Position numbers and translations under genes: made by a program | Shown here: positions 1-6,989 of the stretch, in pieces | Numbering within the stretch: position 1 is the stretch's first letter | Layout of the letters: each line of letters opens with the position of its first letter | Notes under the pieces: generated by a model | Database searches by the model: none | What the model saw: only the letters and a program-made list of their open reading frames with translations | What the model was told of the DNA's origin: nothing | DNA from: Marinilabiliaceae bacterium | GTDB taxonomy: Bacteria > Bacteroidota > Bacteroidia > Bacteroidales > Marinilabiliaceae | Direction of reading: 5' to 3' | Assembly: GCA_027010905.1 (NCBI GenBank) | Contig: JALVBA010000306.1 | Location: 1-18,919 of the forward strand | Length of the DNA stretch: 18,919 nt

Positions 1-2
1 GA

Positions 3-2003
3 GATAAAAAAGAATTACTCAGACAAATAATGATTGCTTTGGCAAAAAATGACCAGGTGCAAGCCGATAAACTTATTCAGGTATTTATGGATTATATCCC
101 CGAAATATCAACCGAAGAAGTTACCGAAGTGGCTCAACAATTAGAAGATGAAAAAATATTTGCAGATGCAGAGCAACACATCAGTATTGAACGTAAAATA
201 TTTGAAGTTATCGAAAAAAAGATACCTCAAAAAGATTTATCGGAATTTACCGAAGGACATCCCATTCATACTTTTTTGGAAGAAAACAAAAGTATTAAGC
301 AATTGTGTGAACGCGCAACAAAACTAAACGAAACGGAAAATAGTTTTTCCGATTTGTATTCCGACTGGGTGCTTATTGCCAAGCAATTTTCCGATTTGGA
401 CATTCATTATCTGCGAAAAGAAAACCAACTGTTTCCTTTTCTCGAAAAACGTGGATTTAATCACCCGAATTCAATTATGTGGAGTTTGCACGATGAAATC
501 CGCAACCTTGCCAAAGGTTTTTCAAAAGCAGTAACAGAAAAAGATGAGAAAACAGCAAAAACACTACTAACACCATTAGCCCGTGAAGCCGACGAAATGA
601 TAATTAAAGAAGAGCGTGTTTTGTTGCCAACAGCAGCACGGTTATTAACTGCTGATGATTGGAAAGAATTGCGAATAGGCGAAGATGAAATAGGTTGGAT
701 TATACCAGAGCCACCAAAAGTTTGGGATATTAAAATAGGTATGGATAATCACTTAAAATCTGACCCAAAAAGAATAGCCGCTATTCTTAGCATTATTAAT
801 GAGTTTTTTAATGGAAGAGATTTATCAGAATTACAAAAGGAATTTGAAAAAGAACTGAAAGGAACAATAACACCAGGCGAATTTGCTCTTGCTGAGCAAA
901 AAATGGAAGATATGGGTGTAGACAATTCTCAGTTTGAAGCAAAAATTGACGAATTGCTAAAAATCTTTAAAAAATCATTGGAAAAAGTAAGTATTGATAA
1001 TCTTGATGAAGGACACCCATTAGATACTTTCATTAAAGAAAACATTGCTATTAAAGAACTTTTGAAAGAATTAAGAGAAGCCGAAAAGAACGTAGATTTA
1101 AAAAATGTTGACCACGATTATTGGGTAAACGCATACGATAAAATATCACAAATAAACACCCATTATGTTCGCAAAGAAAATCAACTTTTTCCCTACCTCG
1201 AAACCAAAGGTTTCGATAAACCATCAACCGTAATGTGGGCTTTACACGACGATGTTCGTCAATTAATAAAGTTCTATCGCAATTTACTTGATGATAAAAA
1301 TTACGGAGAATTATTCGATACCCAAGAAATGCTGTTCAACTCAATTGAAGACATGATTTTCAAAGAAGAAAAAATACTTTGGCCTGCAAGTCTTGAAATG
1401 TTGAGCGAACAGGAATGGGCAGAAATCCGCCAAGGCGAAGACGAAGTAGGTTACTGCCTAATTGACACACCACCAATGTGGAACCCTAATTGGCAACATC
1501 CATCAACAAAAAAAGTAGAAACAGGGCAAGTGCAAGTTGCTGATAATGTTCAGCCTGTTCCGTTTACAGGTGGCGGTAAAGTAAGTTCACAAGTTGGAGC
1601 AATAAATCTTGATGTCGGAGCAATTACACCAGAACAGATTAATCTTATTTTTAAACATATGCCTTTCGATGTTACCTATGTTGATGAAAATGATGAAGTA
1701 AGATATTACAACAAAGGCGAAGACAGAGTTTTTCCGAGAAGTGCAGGTATTATTGGTCGTCAGGTAAAATATTGCCATCCGCCAAAAAGTGTTCATATTG
1801 TAGAAAAAATTGTTGACGCTTTCAAAAAAGGAGAACGCAACGAAGCCAATTTCTGGATTAACTTTCACGATAAATTTGTTTACATTCAATATTTTGCTGT
1901 ACGTGATAACGATGGAAGATACAAAGGCGTATTAGAAATAACTTATGATGCACAAACGGTAAGAAGCCTCGAAGGCGAACAACGTTTATTGGATTGGGAG
2001 TAA
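3..2003 (+). CDS. DUF438/hemerythrin-like HHE double-repeat protein with C-terminal PAS domain, 5'-partial
   Basis: The reading frame is open from the window edge, and the codons before the ATG at position 30 (DKKELLRQI) continue a typical DUF438 helix, so the true start lies outside the window. Counting from that ATG, the protein has a DUF438 unit (residues 1-70), an HHE hemerythrin-like domain (75-230), a second DUF438 unit (240-325), a second HHE domain (327-485) and a PAS domain (about 532-657). Both HHE domains keep the same metal-ligand pattern: EGHP, H-Y-x-RKENQLFP, LHD and a late KEE. Hemerythrin-like domains bind a di-iron site that can react with O2 or NO, and PAS domains sense ligands or redox state. 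A role in O2/NO sensing or iron handling is therefore plausible, but it is inferred. No output domain such as HTH or kinase is visible. The protein is probably cytoplasmic, as there is no signal peptide or membrane segment in the visible part. Confidence 0.85.
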   Translation, partial: DKKELLRQIMIALAKNDQVQADKLIQVFMDYIPEISTEEVTEVAQQLEDEKIFADAEQHISIERKIFEVIEKKIPQKDLSEFTEGHPIHTFLEENKSIKQLCERATKLNETENSFSDLYSDWVLIAKQFSDLDIHYLRKENQLFPFLEKRGFNHPNSIMWSLHDEIRNLAKGFSKAVTEKDEKTAKTLLTPLAREADEMIIKEERVLLPTAARLLTADDWKELRIGEDEIGWIIPEPPKVWDIKIGMDNHLKSDPKRIAAILSIINEFFNGRDLSELQKEFEKELKGTITPGEFALAEQKMEDMGVDNSQFEAKIDELLKIFKKSLEKVSIDNLDEGHPLDTFIKENIAIKELLKELREAEKNVDLKNVDHDYWVNAYDKISQINTHYVRKENQLFPYLETKGFDKPSTVMWALHDDVRQLIKFYRNLLDDKNYGELFDTQEMLFNSIEDMIFKEEKILWPASLEMLSEQEWAEIRQGEDEVGYCLIDTPPMWNPNWQHPSTKKVETGQVQVADNVQPVPFTGGGKVSSQVGAINLDVGAITPEQINLIFKHMPFDVTYVDENDEVRYYNKGEDRVFPRSAGIIGRQVKYCHPPKSVHIVEKIVDAFKKGERNEANFWINFHDKFVYIQYFAVRDNDGRYKGVLEITYDAQTVRSLEGEQRLLDWE

Positions 2004-2050
2004 CAATATAAAAATTATTTATAATTTATAGTAACTAAAAATGATAAAAA

Positions 2051-2500
2051 ATGATAAAAAAAATGCTATCAAAATGGTTAATGGGAGATATTGTTGAAAA
2101 ATATACAACTGATGCCCCTTACAAGAATATTATTGAAACCTTAACAGAAGTTGTGAAAGACAACAATTTTGCAGTTGTTACAGTTCACGATATGAAAGAG
2201 ACTTATAAGAAAAAGAATTTACAAATAGCAGATGATTTTGAATATAGAATTATTCAAATATGTAATGCCCCAAAATCACATAAAGCTTTAAACACAATGA
2301 GTTTTGATATGGGTGTTATGATGCCTAAGAGTATAATCGTTGCAAGAGAAAATGGCAAAACAAATTTACGTTTTATGAAAATGAAACCTTGGATGGTTAG
2401 TATGATGTTTCCTGAATTAGATATTGTTCCAATGTCAAAAATGGTAACAGCTATAATTACAAAAATTGTAACAGAAACAATAGAAAAAGTAGAGAAATAA
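2051..2500 (+). CDS. DUF302 domain protein
   Basis: This is a 149-residue protein of the DUF302 family, recognised by the pattern of a short N-terminal helix, an 'FAVVTVHDMKETYKKKNL' strand-helix, an 'IIQICNAPKSHKAL' strand and a 'MPKSIIVARENGKTNLRFM' hairpin. The family is small, often found near redox or metal genes, and its biochemical role is not firmly established. No signal peptide is obvious, although residues 1-12 are weakly hydrophobic. It follows the DUF438/HHE gene by 47 bp on the same strand, so the two may be co-transcribed. An ATG at 2041 lies within a tandem copy of the same 10-bp sequence but is out of frame with this protein, so 2051 is the better start. There is no Shine-Dalgarno, as is normal in Bacteroidota. 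Confidence 0.75.
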   Translation: MIKKMLSKWLMGDIVEKYTTDAPYKNIIETLTEVVKDNNFAVVTVHDMKETYKKKNLQIADDFEYRIIQICNAPKSHKALNTMSFDMGVMMPKSIIVARENGKTNLRFMKMKPWMVSMMFPELDIVPMSKMVTAIITKIVTETIEKVEK

Positions 2501-2548
2501 TAAAAAGATAGATTTTAAAAGAAATATATACGATAAGATATAGTTGGT

Positions 2549-2674
2549 ATGTACGGAGCTAGCGTGTCACAGAAAAACCATATTCAACCGCAAAACCTAC
2601 AAATTTGGTCATACAATTTCAGACCTCACGAAAATGAAGTTTTTGTTAATCTAACTGAGGCCTTGAATGGTTAA
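2549..2674 (+). CDS. possible 41-codon orphan ORF or gene remnant
   Basis: A short frame (ATG at 2549, TAA at 2672-2674) fills most of the gap between the DUF302 gene and the convergent thioesterase gene. Its predicted peptide, MYGASVSQKNHI... ending in ...VFVNLTEALNG, is not low-complexity and looks protein-like. I recognise no family. It may be a genuine small protein, the remnant of a larger gene, or chance. It ends 2 bp before the end of the opposing thioesterase gene. Confidence 0.2.
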   Translation: MYGASVSQKNHIQPQNLQIWSYNFRPHENEVFVNLTEALNG

Positions 2675-2676
2675 TG

Positions 2677-3120
2677 TCATCCCTGCTCAACAATAACATT
2701 CTCTTCGAAAGCGATAATGTTTTGTTTCCATCTGCCGGGAAATTCTGTTGACTTCTGATTAGCTTTGTCGAAAGCAACCATTACCGATTTGCACTCAGCC
2801 TTTACTGTATCCGTAAACATATCATAAAGGTGCTGTACCATTTGCAGACTCTTATTCCCTATTTGAAAAACAGATGTTTTAACAACCATACTGTCTTCAA
2901 GAAATATTGGTTCCGAGAAGTCGGTTTTTATAGATGCAATTATTAAAGTATCCCTACCTGTTTTAAGCTCTCCCTCCAAAACTTTTTGCAGGTAGTGAAG
3001 CCTGCCTAAATCAAAGTACTCCTGAATAACGGCATTGTTTACGTGGCTAAAAACATCCAAATCGTTAAATCTGATTTGAATAGGTAGCGAATGCTCAAAG
3101 TTGATATTTTCTGTTTCCAT
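2677..3120 (-). CDS. acyl-CoA thioesterase, YbgC/FcbC (4HBT hot-dog) family
   Basis: This is a 147-residue single hot-dog-fold protein. The family hydrolyses acyl-CoA thioesters in the cytoplasm. The diagnostic N-terminal motif is clear: R-F-N-D-L-D-V-F-S-H-V-N-N (residues 17-29), which holds the catalytic aspartate and the H-V-N-N turn, followed by the helix beginning 'AVIQEYFDLGR'. The reading frame can be extended to a TTG at 3138, but the ATG at 3120 gives the usual 4HBT N-terminus and is preferred. A candidate promoter lies upstream on the same strand (TAACTTTG, 3185 to 3178). It runs in the same direction as tsaC but is separated from it by 132 bp, so it is probably a separate unit. The substrate cannot be deduced. 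Confidence 0.85.
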   Translation of the reverse strand: METENINFEHSLPIQIRFNDLDVFSHVNNAVIQEYFDLGRLHYLQKVLEGELKTGRDTLIIASIKTDFSEPIFLEDSMVVKTSVFQIGNKSLQMVQHLYDMFTDTVKAECKSVMVAFDKANQKSTEFPGRWKQNIIAFEENVIVEQG

Positions 3121-3177
3121 AGTGTCTTTGTGCAACAATTGATGTATCTATTGTAAAATGAGGGATAGGCTATTGCA

Positions 3178-3211
3178 CAAAGTTACATAAAGAAGTCACA
3201 AAAAAAACAAA
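3178..3211 (-). promoter_or_regulatory. candidate Bacteroidetes promoter for the thioesterase gene
   Basis: On the minus strand TAACTTTG (3185 to 3178) matches the Bacteroidetes -7 consensus TAnnTTTG. A TTTG (3211 to 3208) lies 22 bp upstream and could serve as the -33 element, slightly farther than the ideal spacing of about 19-21 bp. Transcription would begin near 3173, giving a leader of about 50 nt before the ATG at 3120. This is inferred from consensus only. Confidence 0.35.
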
Positions 3212-3252
3212 GATTTGCTTTCTAATTAATATCAGAGCTGGAAAATATTGAA

Positions 3253-3852
3253 CTACTCCCTGATAACCGTAACCTCACCACTCACACCTAACTTAATTAT
3301 TCCTGACGGGGCAGGGCTTCCGGTCTCCTCCTGTTTGTAATCAACAACGTAATCAACCTGACTCCTTATCTCCTCGTCGATTTCGCTAAAAACAGCAGGG
3401 GTACTACTGCCACTAATGTTGGCCGATGTGGAGACCACAGGCATTCTGAACCGTTGACACAAAGCTCTGGAGAACTCCTCATTAGTTACACGAATACCGA
3501 TAGTGCCGTCAGTAGCAATAATGTTAGAGGCCAGATTTTTGGCATTAGGGTAGATTATTGTCAGAGGCATATCAGCAAGGTCAATCAAATCCCATGCTAT
3601 TTCAGGCACAACATCGATATAGCTGTTAAGCTTCGATGCATTATCAATCAGTACAAGCATACTTTTTGAGTTGTTGCGCCTCTTTATTTTATATATTTTC
3701 TCCACAGCCTCCCTATTGGTGGCATCGCATCCTAAACCCCAAACTGTATCGGTAGGGTATAGGATTACTCCACCGGCTCTCAATGCCTCAACTGCTCTTT
3801 TTATATCTTCATTCATCGTTTGAAATTCATCTGTTATATTGTATAACAACAT
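3253..3852 (-). CDS. tsaC: L-threonylcarbamoyladenylate synthase (Sua5/YciO/YrdC family)
   Basis: This is a 199-residue cytoplasmic enzyme that makes threonylcarbamoyl-AMP from threonine, bicarbonate and ATP, the first step of the universal t6A37 tRNA modification. Family signatures are present: 'GGVILYPTDTVWGLGCDATN' near the N-terminus, the K-I-K-R-R...SKSM-LVL ATP/substrate-binding segment, 'GTIGIRV' and 'PVVSTSANISG'. The length fits the short YrdC/YwlC-type form, without the C-terminal Sua5 domain. Two starts are possible, the ATG at 3852 or the one at 3816 (MNEDIKRAVEAL), which resembles starts I recall for Bacteroides homologues. The gene begins 18 bp after the stop of the upstream CRP/FNR regulator on the same strand, so it may be read from that promoter. 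Confidence 0.9.
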   Translation of the reverse strand: MLLYNITDEFQTMNEDIKRAVEALRAGGVILYPTDTVWGLGCDATNREAVEKIYKIKRRNNSKSMLVLIDNASKLNSYIDVVPEIAWDLIDLADMPLTIIYPNAKNLASNIIATDGTIGIRVTNEEFSRALCQRFRMPVVSTSANISGSSTPAVFSEIDEEIRSQVDYVVDYKQEETGSPAPSGIIKLGVSGEVTVIRE

Positions 3853-3870
3853 AGGGAATATGAAAAGAAT

Positions 3871-4620
3871 CTATTTTAGAAGAGTTAACAGGGCTTCTTT
3901 GTTTAAAATGGAAACCTTTTTTCCTTTACTCTCAATGATATTTTTGTTGTCTAACTCTTTTATCACTCTTGTAATTGATTGGCGGGCAACACCAAACATC
4001 TCGGCAAGTTCACATTGCGTATTGTCAATTTTGTAGGAAGTGCAATTTTTATTCTTAGCACATTCAAGCAGATAGTAGGCTACTTTTCCTTTCAATGTGC
4101 TTAATCCCAAAAGTTTTAACTTCTTCGTCTGTTTACGTGACCAACTATTAATAATATTTAAATAATTGGTCAGGATCCGCTCGTTTTTTAAAAATACATT
4201 CATGAAAATATCTTTTTTTATCATGATTGCACGTGTAAATGTCTTCGCAATAACATCGTACGGTATTTTACTATTTTTACCATATATGAAACTATTGCCA
4301 ATTATATCAGCAGATGTTAACTCATCAACCCGAAGTACTTTCCCCCTGAAACTCATAATTTCACAAATGGCAATGCCTTTAACCAGAATATAGAGATGAT
4401 TCAGATTGTCACCATAATGCAACATTATCTCATCCTTTTCCCAAGTTTTTATTTTATAATCATTACTATTAATCAAGTTACAAACATCTTTTGAATTTAA
4501 CCCATTAAATATATAGTTGTCACCGATAGAATTGGCAGCATAATCAAAGAAACAAAATCTGCAACTCTTATTGCATTTAATGGTTAATTCCTTCGGAAGT
4601 ACGAATTTGTTTTTTAGCAT
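3871..4620 (-). CDS. CRP/FNR-family transcriptional regulator with N-terminal Cys cluster
   Basis: The protein has an N-terminal cyclic-nucleotide-binding-type beta-roll ('IMLHYGDNLNHLYILVKG'), a dimerisation helix, and a C-terminal Crp-type winged helix-turn-helix ('CELAEMFGVARQSITRVIKEL'). The frame can extend to a TTG at 4674, but the ATG at 4620 is preferred and gives 249 residues. From that start, cysteines at 16, 20 and 23 form a CX3CX2C cluster close to the N-terminus, with further cysteines at 47 and 86. This recalls the Fe-S ligands of FNR, although the spacing differs from the E. coli pattern CX2CX5C. It lies divergently upstream of the nap-nrf operon, and the shared intergenic region holds a perfect 18-bp palindrome. 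It is therefore the likely activator of that operon, sensing O2, NO or nitrite. An HcpR-like haem-dependent regulator is an alternative identity. The effector is not visible from sequence. Confidence 0.85.
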   Translation of the reverse strand: MLKNKFVLPKELTIKCNKSCRFCFFDYAANSIGDNYIFNGLNSKDVCNLINSNDYKIKTWEKDEIMLHYGDNLNHLYILVKGIAICEIMSFRGKVLRVDELTSADIIGNSFIYGKNSKIPYDVIAKTFTRAIMIKKDIFMNVFLKNERILTNYLNIINSWSRKQTKKLKLLGLSTLKGKVAYYLLECAKNKNCTSYKIDNTQCELAEMFGVARQSITRVIKELDNKNIIESKGKKVSILNKEALLTLLK

Positions 4621-4705
4621 TTGACCAAGATATTTGTTAAAATGAATAGAGCTGTCACTACCAAATCTCTTCAATTAGTTCATTGGCCTGTAAAATTACT
4701 ATTTT

Positions 4706-4723
4706 ATGTCACAATTGTGACAT
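4706..4723. promoter_or_regulatory. 18-bp perfect palindrome, candidate CRP/FNR-family operator
   Basis: ATGTCACAATTGTGACAT is a perfect inverted repeat that can be read as TGTCA-N6-TGACA, the architecture of CRP/FNR-superfamily sites. It lies in the gap between the divergent regulator and the nap-nrf operon. Its centre (4714.5) is about 41.5 bp before the transcription start predicted from the -7 element at 4744-4751, the class II activator position. Which protein binds is inferred from proximity. Confidence 0.75.
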
Positions 4724-4743
4724 TTTGGAAAATCTAATTTATC

Positions 4744-4751
4744 TACATTTG
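4744..4751 (+). promoter_or_regulatory. -7 element of the nap-nrf operon promoter
   Basis: TACATTTG is an exact match to the Bacteroidetes -7 consensus TAnnTTTG and would place the transcription start near 4756, about 24 nt before the ATG at 4780. The best -33-like TTTG (4724-4727) is only 16 bp upstream, shorter than the usual 19-21 bp. That would fit a promoter that needs the activator bound at 4706-4723. Confidence 0.6.
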
Positions 4752-4779
4752 ATATAAGTTGAAAGCTCAATATTGTATT

Positions 4780-5667
4780 ATGGAAAAAAATAGCCATTCA
4801 GGTGTTTCACGGCGAAAGTTTCTTCAGAAACTTGGAGTAGCCGGAATTGGAGCAACATCGCCACTTTTCATATCCTCTTGTAGTGGAGAATCTTCACGTA
4901 AAAAGATGAAAGTTCTTACTCTTGACAACAAACTTATAGAAGTAGACGCTACTGAGTTAAAAATAGCCAAAGCTAGTAATGATAAATCGTATTTACAGCA
5001 AGAGGGTAGAGAAGGTATCAAAGGTAAAAAATTTGTAATGGTGATTGATTTGTCAAAGTGCCGGAATGAACGTAAGTGCATGAAGGCATGTCAGTCAGCC
5101 CACCAGTTAAAACCGGAGCAGCATCATATAAATGTTTTGGAGATGGAAGATGAGATTAGTGGAATATCATACTTCATGCCTAAGCCATGCCAACATTGCA
5201 ATAATCCTCCCTGCGTTTCTGTTTGCCCTGTAGACGCAACATTTAAACGTCAGGATGGAATTGTGCTGATTGATAATGAACGATGTATAGGTTGTAGATT
5301 CTGTATTGCAGCTTGTCCCTATTCGGCTCGGTCATTTAACTGGACTGATCCCCGTGATGCAGATAAATATAAGGATGTGGTTTATAATGTAGAGCTGAAT
5401 GTCCCGCAAAAAAAGGGTACTGTGACAAAGTGTGCTTTTAGTGCCGACAGGGTACGTGAAGGAAAGTTACCATATTGTGTTTCAGCTTGCCCAAATGGGG
5501 TGTACTACTTCGGAGATGCAAATGAAGATTTAGTTACAAATGGAACAACAAAGGAGACTGTAAGGTTAAGTAAGCTGCTTTTTGATAATTCGGCTTATGT
5601 GCTAATGCCCGAATTGGGGACAAAACCAAGTGTCTATTATTTACCGGTTCGTACAAATAATTCTTAA
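4780..5667 (+). CDS. Tat-exported ferredoxin-like Fe-S subunit (NrfC/PsrB/ActB-C-terminal type)
   Basis: This 295-residue protein starts with a twin-arginine signal (SRRKFLQKLGVAG) ending in a lipobox-like ISSC at Cys34, so it may be an exported Fe-S lipoprotein. The frame opens at a TTG at 4759, but that is only about 3 nt beyond the predicted transcription start, so the ATG at 4780 is chosen. It has four cysteine motifs of the DmsB/PsrB/NrfC type: C94-x5-C100-x3-C104, C137/C140/C145/C149, C169/C172/C175/C179 and C218...C233-x3-C237. The second cysteine is absent from motif I (Glu97) and from motif IV (Ser221). It probably transfers electrons between the NrfD-type membrane subunit encoded next (1-nt overlap, TAATG) and periplasmic carriers. 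The nrfC symbol is avoided because the context is nap rather than classical nrfABCD. Confidence 0.85.
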   Translation: MEKNSHSGVSRRKFLQKLGVAGIGATSPLFISSCSGESSRKKMKVLTLDNKLIEVDATELKIAKASNDKSYLQQEGREGIKGKKFVMVIDLSKCRNERKCMKACQSAHQLKPEQHHINVLEMEDEISGISYFMPKPCQHCNNPPCVSVCPVDATFKRQDGIVLIDNERCIGCRFCIAACPYSARSFNWTDPRDADKYKDVVYNVELNVPQKKGTVTKCAFSADRVREGKLPYCVSACPNGVYYFGDANEDLVTNGTTKETVRLSKLLFDNSAYVLMPELGTKPSVYYLPVRTNNS

Positions 5668-6986
5668 TGATGGATAGTGCTGAAAAAAGTTTTAAAAAGG
5701 TAGAGAGAGATTTGCTGGCTTCAGTAAATTGGGGTGTCAAATCTAAAGTATGGATGGGCTTTCTCCTCTTATTGTTGGTGGTGTGTCTATTCTATTACGT
5801 TAAACAGTTACGTAATGGGTTAGGAGTTACCGGCCTTAACGACATCGTTTCATGGGGAGTGTATATATCAAATTTCGTGTTTTTTGTTGCCGCCAGTCTG
5901 ATAGGTATGCTTATAAGTTCGGTTCTTGGTTTAATTGGTTTCAAATGGATTACACCAATTTTACGAATAGCTGAAATTATTGCCGTTTCATTTGCTATGG
6001 TTGCCGGGTTAATAATTATTACGGATATGGGAAGACCGGAAAGGCTTCTTAATGTTTTCATATTTGGTCGTATTCAATCTCCTATCATCTGGGATATTGT
6101 AGTTGTTATGACTTACGTAGTTATAAGCCTGCTTTTGCTGTATGTGCCTTTAATCCCCGACATAGCCCTCTGTAAAGATAAGAAAAAAGGTGTGCCGGCA
6201 TTTCAAAGGTGGATTTACAAAGTACTTTCATTAGGCTTTACATATAAACCCAATCAGTTTAAGCTGGTTGAAAAGTATATAAGAATATTGGCTGTATTGA
6301 TAATCCCTGTAGCTCTGGCAATTCATACTGTCACCTCGTGGCTATTTGCCATGACACTTCGTGCAGGTTGGGATACATCAATTTTTGGCCCCTATTTCGT
6401 CTCAGGTGCTTTTGTTGCCGGGTGTGCAGCCGTTATAATAGCCATGTATTTTTTCCGTAAAAGCTATAATCTTCAGGATTATATTACCGATTCCCATTTT
6501 AATAAAATGGGTAAACTTCTGGTTATGGTTGCACTAATTTATGTCTACTTCAATATTAATGAGTTGCTTGTGGCGGCATATAAACTAAAAAGCGGTGAGG
6601 CAGAGCATCTTCAAAGTATACTTTGGGGGCATGGATCTCCTATGTTTTGGTTGGTTCAGATAGGTGGATTGGTCATCCCTTTTGTTCTTTTGATAATACC
6701 CAAAATGCGTAAACCACTACCCTCACTCATAATATCTATCGTTATTCTGGTTGCTGCATGGTATAAAAGATATGTGATTGTTATTCCTGTGCAGGAACAT
6801 CCATTTTTGCCCGTTCAAAATGTTCCGGACTATTATTCACATTATACGCCAACACTCCCGGAGATTGCAATTACAATTGCCCCATTTATTCTTGTCTTGA
6901 TAATTATGACAGTTCTTTCTAAGGTATTTCCTGTTGTTTCTGTATGGGAGGCAAAAGAGAGTAGCGTTGAAGAACAAAACCGTTAA
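5667..6986 (+). CDS. NrfD/PsrC/ActC-family quinol-interacting membrane subunit
   Basis: This is a 439-residue polytopic membrane protein of the NrfD superfamily. By eye it has about nine or ten hydrophobic helices, beginning with residues 29-47 and including segments near 61-88, 98-119, 136-160, 208-226, 238-262, 280-297, 325-345, 350-372 and 397-420. Family features include the 'GVTGLNDIVSWGVYISNFVFFV' first-bundle segment and 'ITDMGRPERLLNVF', both typical of NrfD/HybB/ActC proteins. These proteins bind menaquinol or quinone and pair with a four-cluster Fe-S protein, which is encoded immediately upstream with overlapping stop and start. It probably oxidises menaquinol and passes electrons to its Fe-S partner. 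There are no haem motifs. It is longer than E. coli NrfD and nearer the length of ActC/HybB-like proteins. Confidence 0.9.
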   Translation: MMDSAEKSFKKVERDLLASVNWGVKSKVWMGFLLLLLVVCLFYYVKQLRNGLGVTGLNDIVSWGVYISNFVFFVAASLIGMLISSVLGLIGFKWITPILRIAEIIAVSFAMVAGLIIITDMGRPERLLNVFIFGRIQSPIIWDIVVVMTYVVISLLLLYVPLIPDIALCKDKKKGVPAFQRWIYKVLSLGFTYKPNQFKLVEKYIRILAVLIIPVALAIHTVTSWLFAMTLRAGWDTSIFGPYFVSGAFVAGCAAVIIAMYFFRKSYNLQDYITDSHFNKMGKLLVMVALIYVYFNINELLVAAYKLKSGEAEHLQSILWGHGSPMFWLVQIGGLVIPFVLLIIPKMRKPLPSLIISIVILVAAWYKRYVIVIPVQEHPFLPVQNVPDYYSHYTPTLPEIAITIAPFILVLIIMTVLSKVFPVVSVWEAKESSVEEQNR

Positions 6987-6989
6987 GCT

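Noticed and set aside
1587..1889. 100-codon open frame on the minus strand.
   Set aside because: It lies wholly inside the PAS-domain end of the DUF438/HHE gene, and the predicted protein has no recognisable family.
4759..4779. TTG start giving a 7-residue longer Fe-S protein.
   Set aside because: It would begin only about 3 nt after the predicted transcription start. The ATG at 4780 gives a normal Tat signal.
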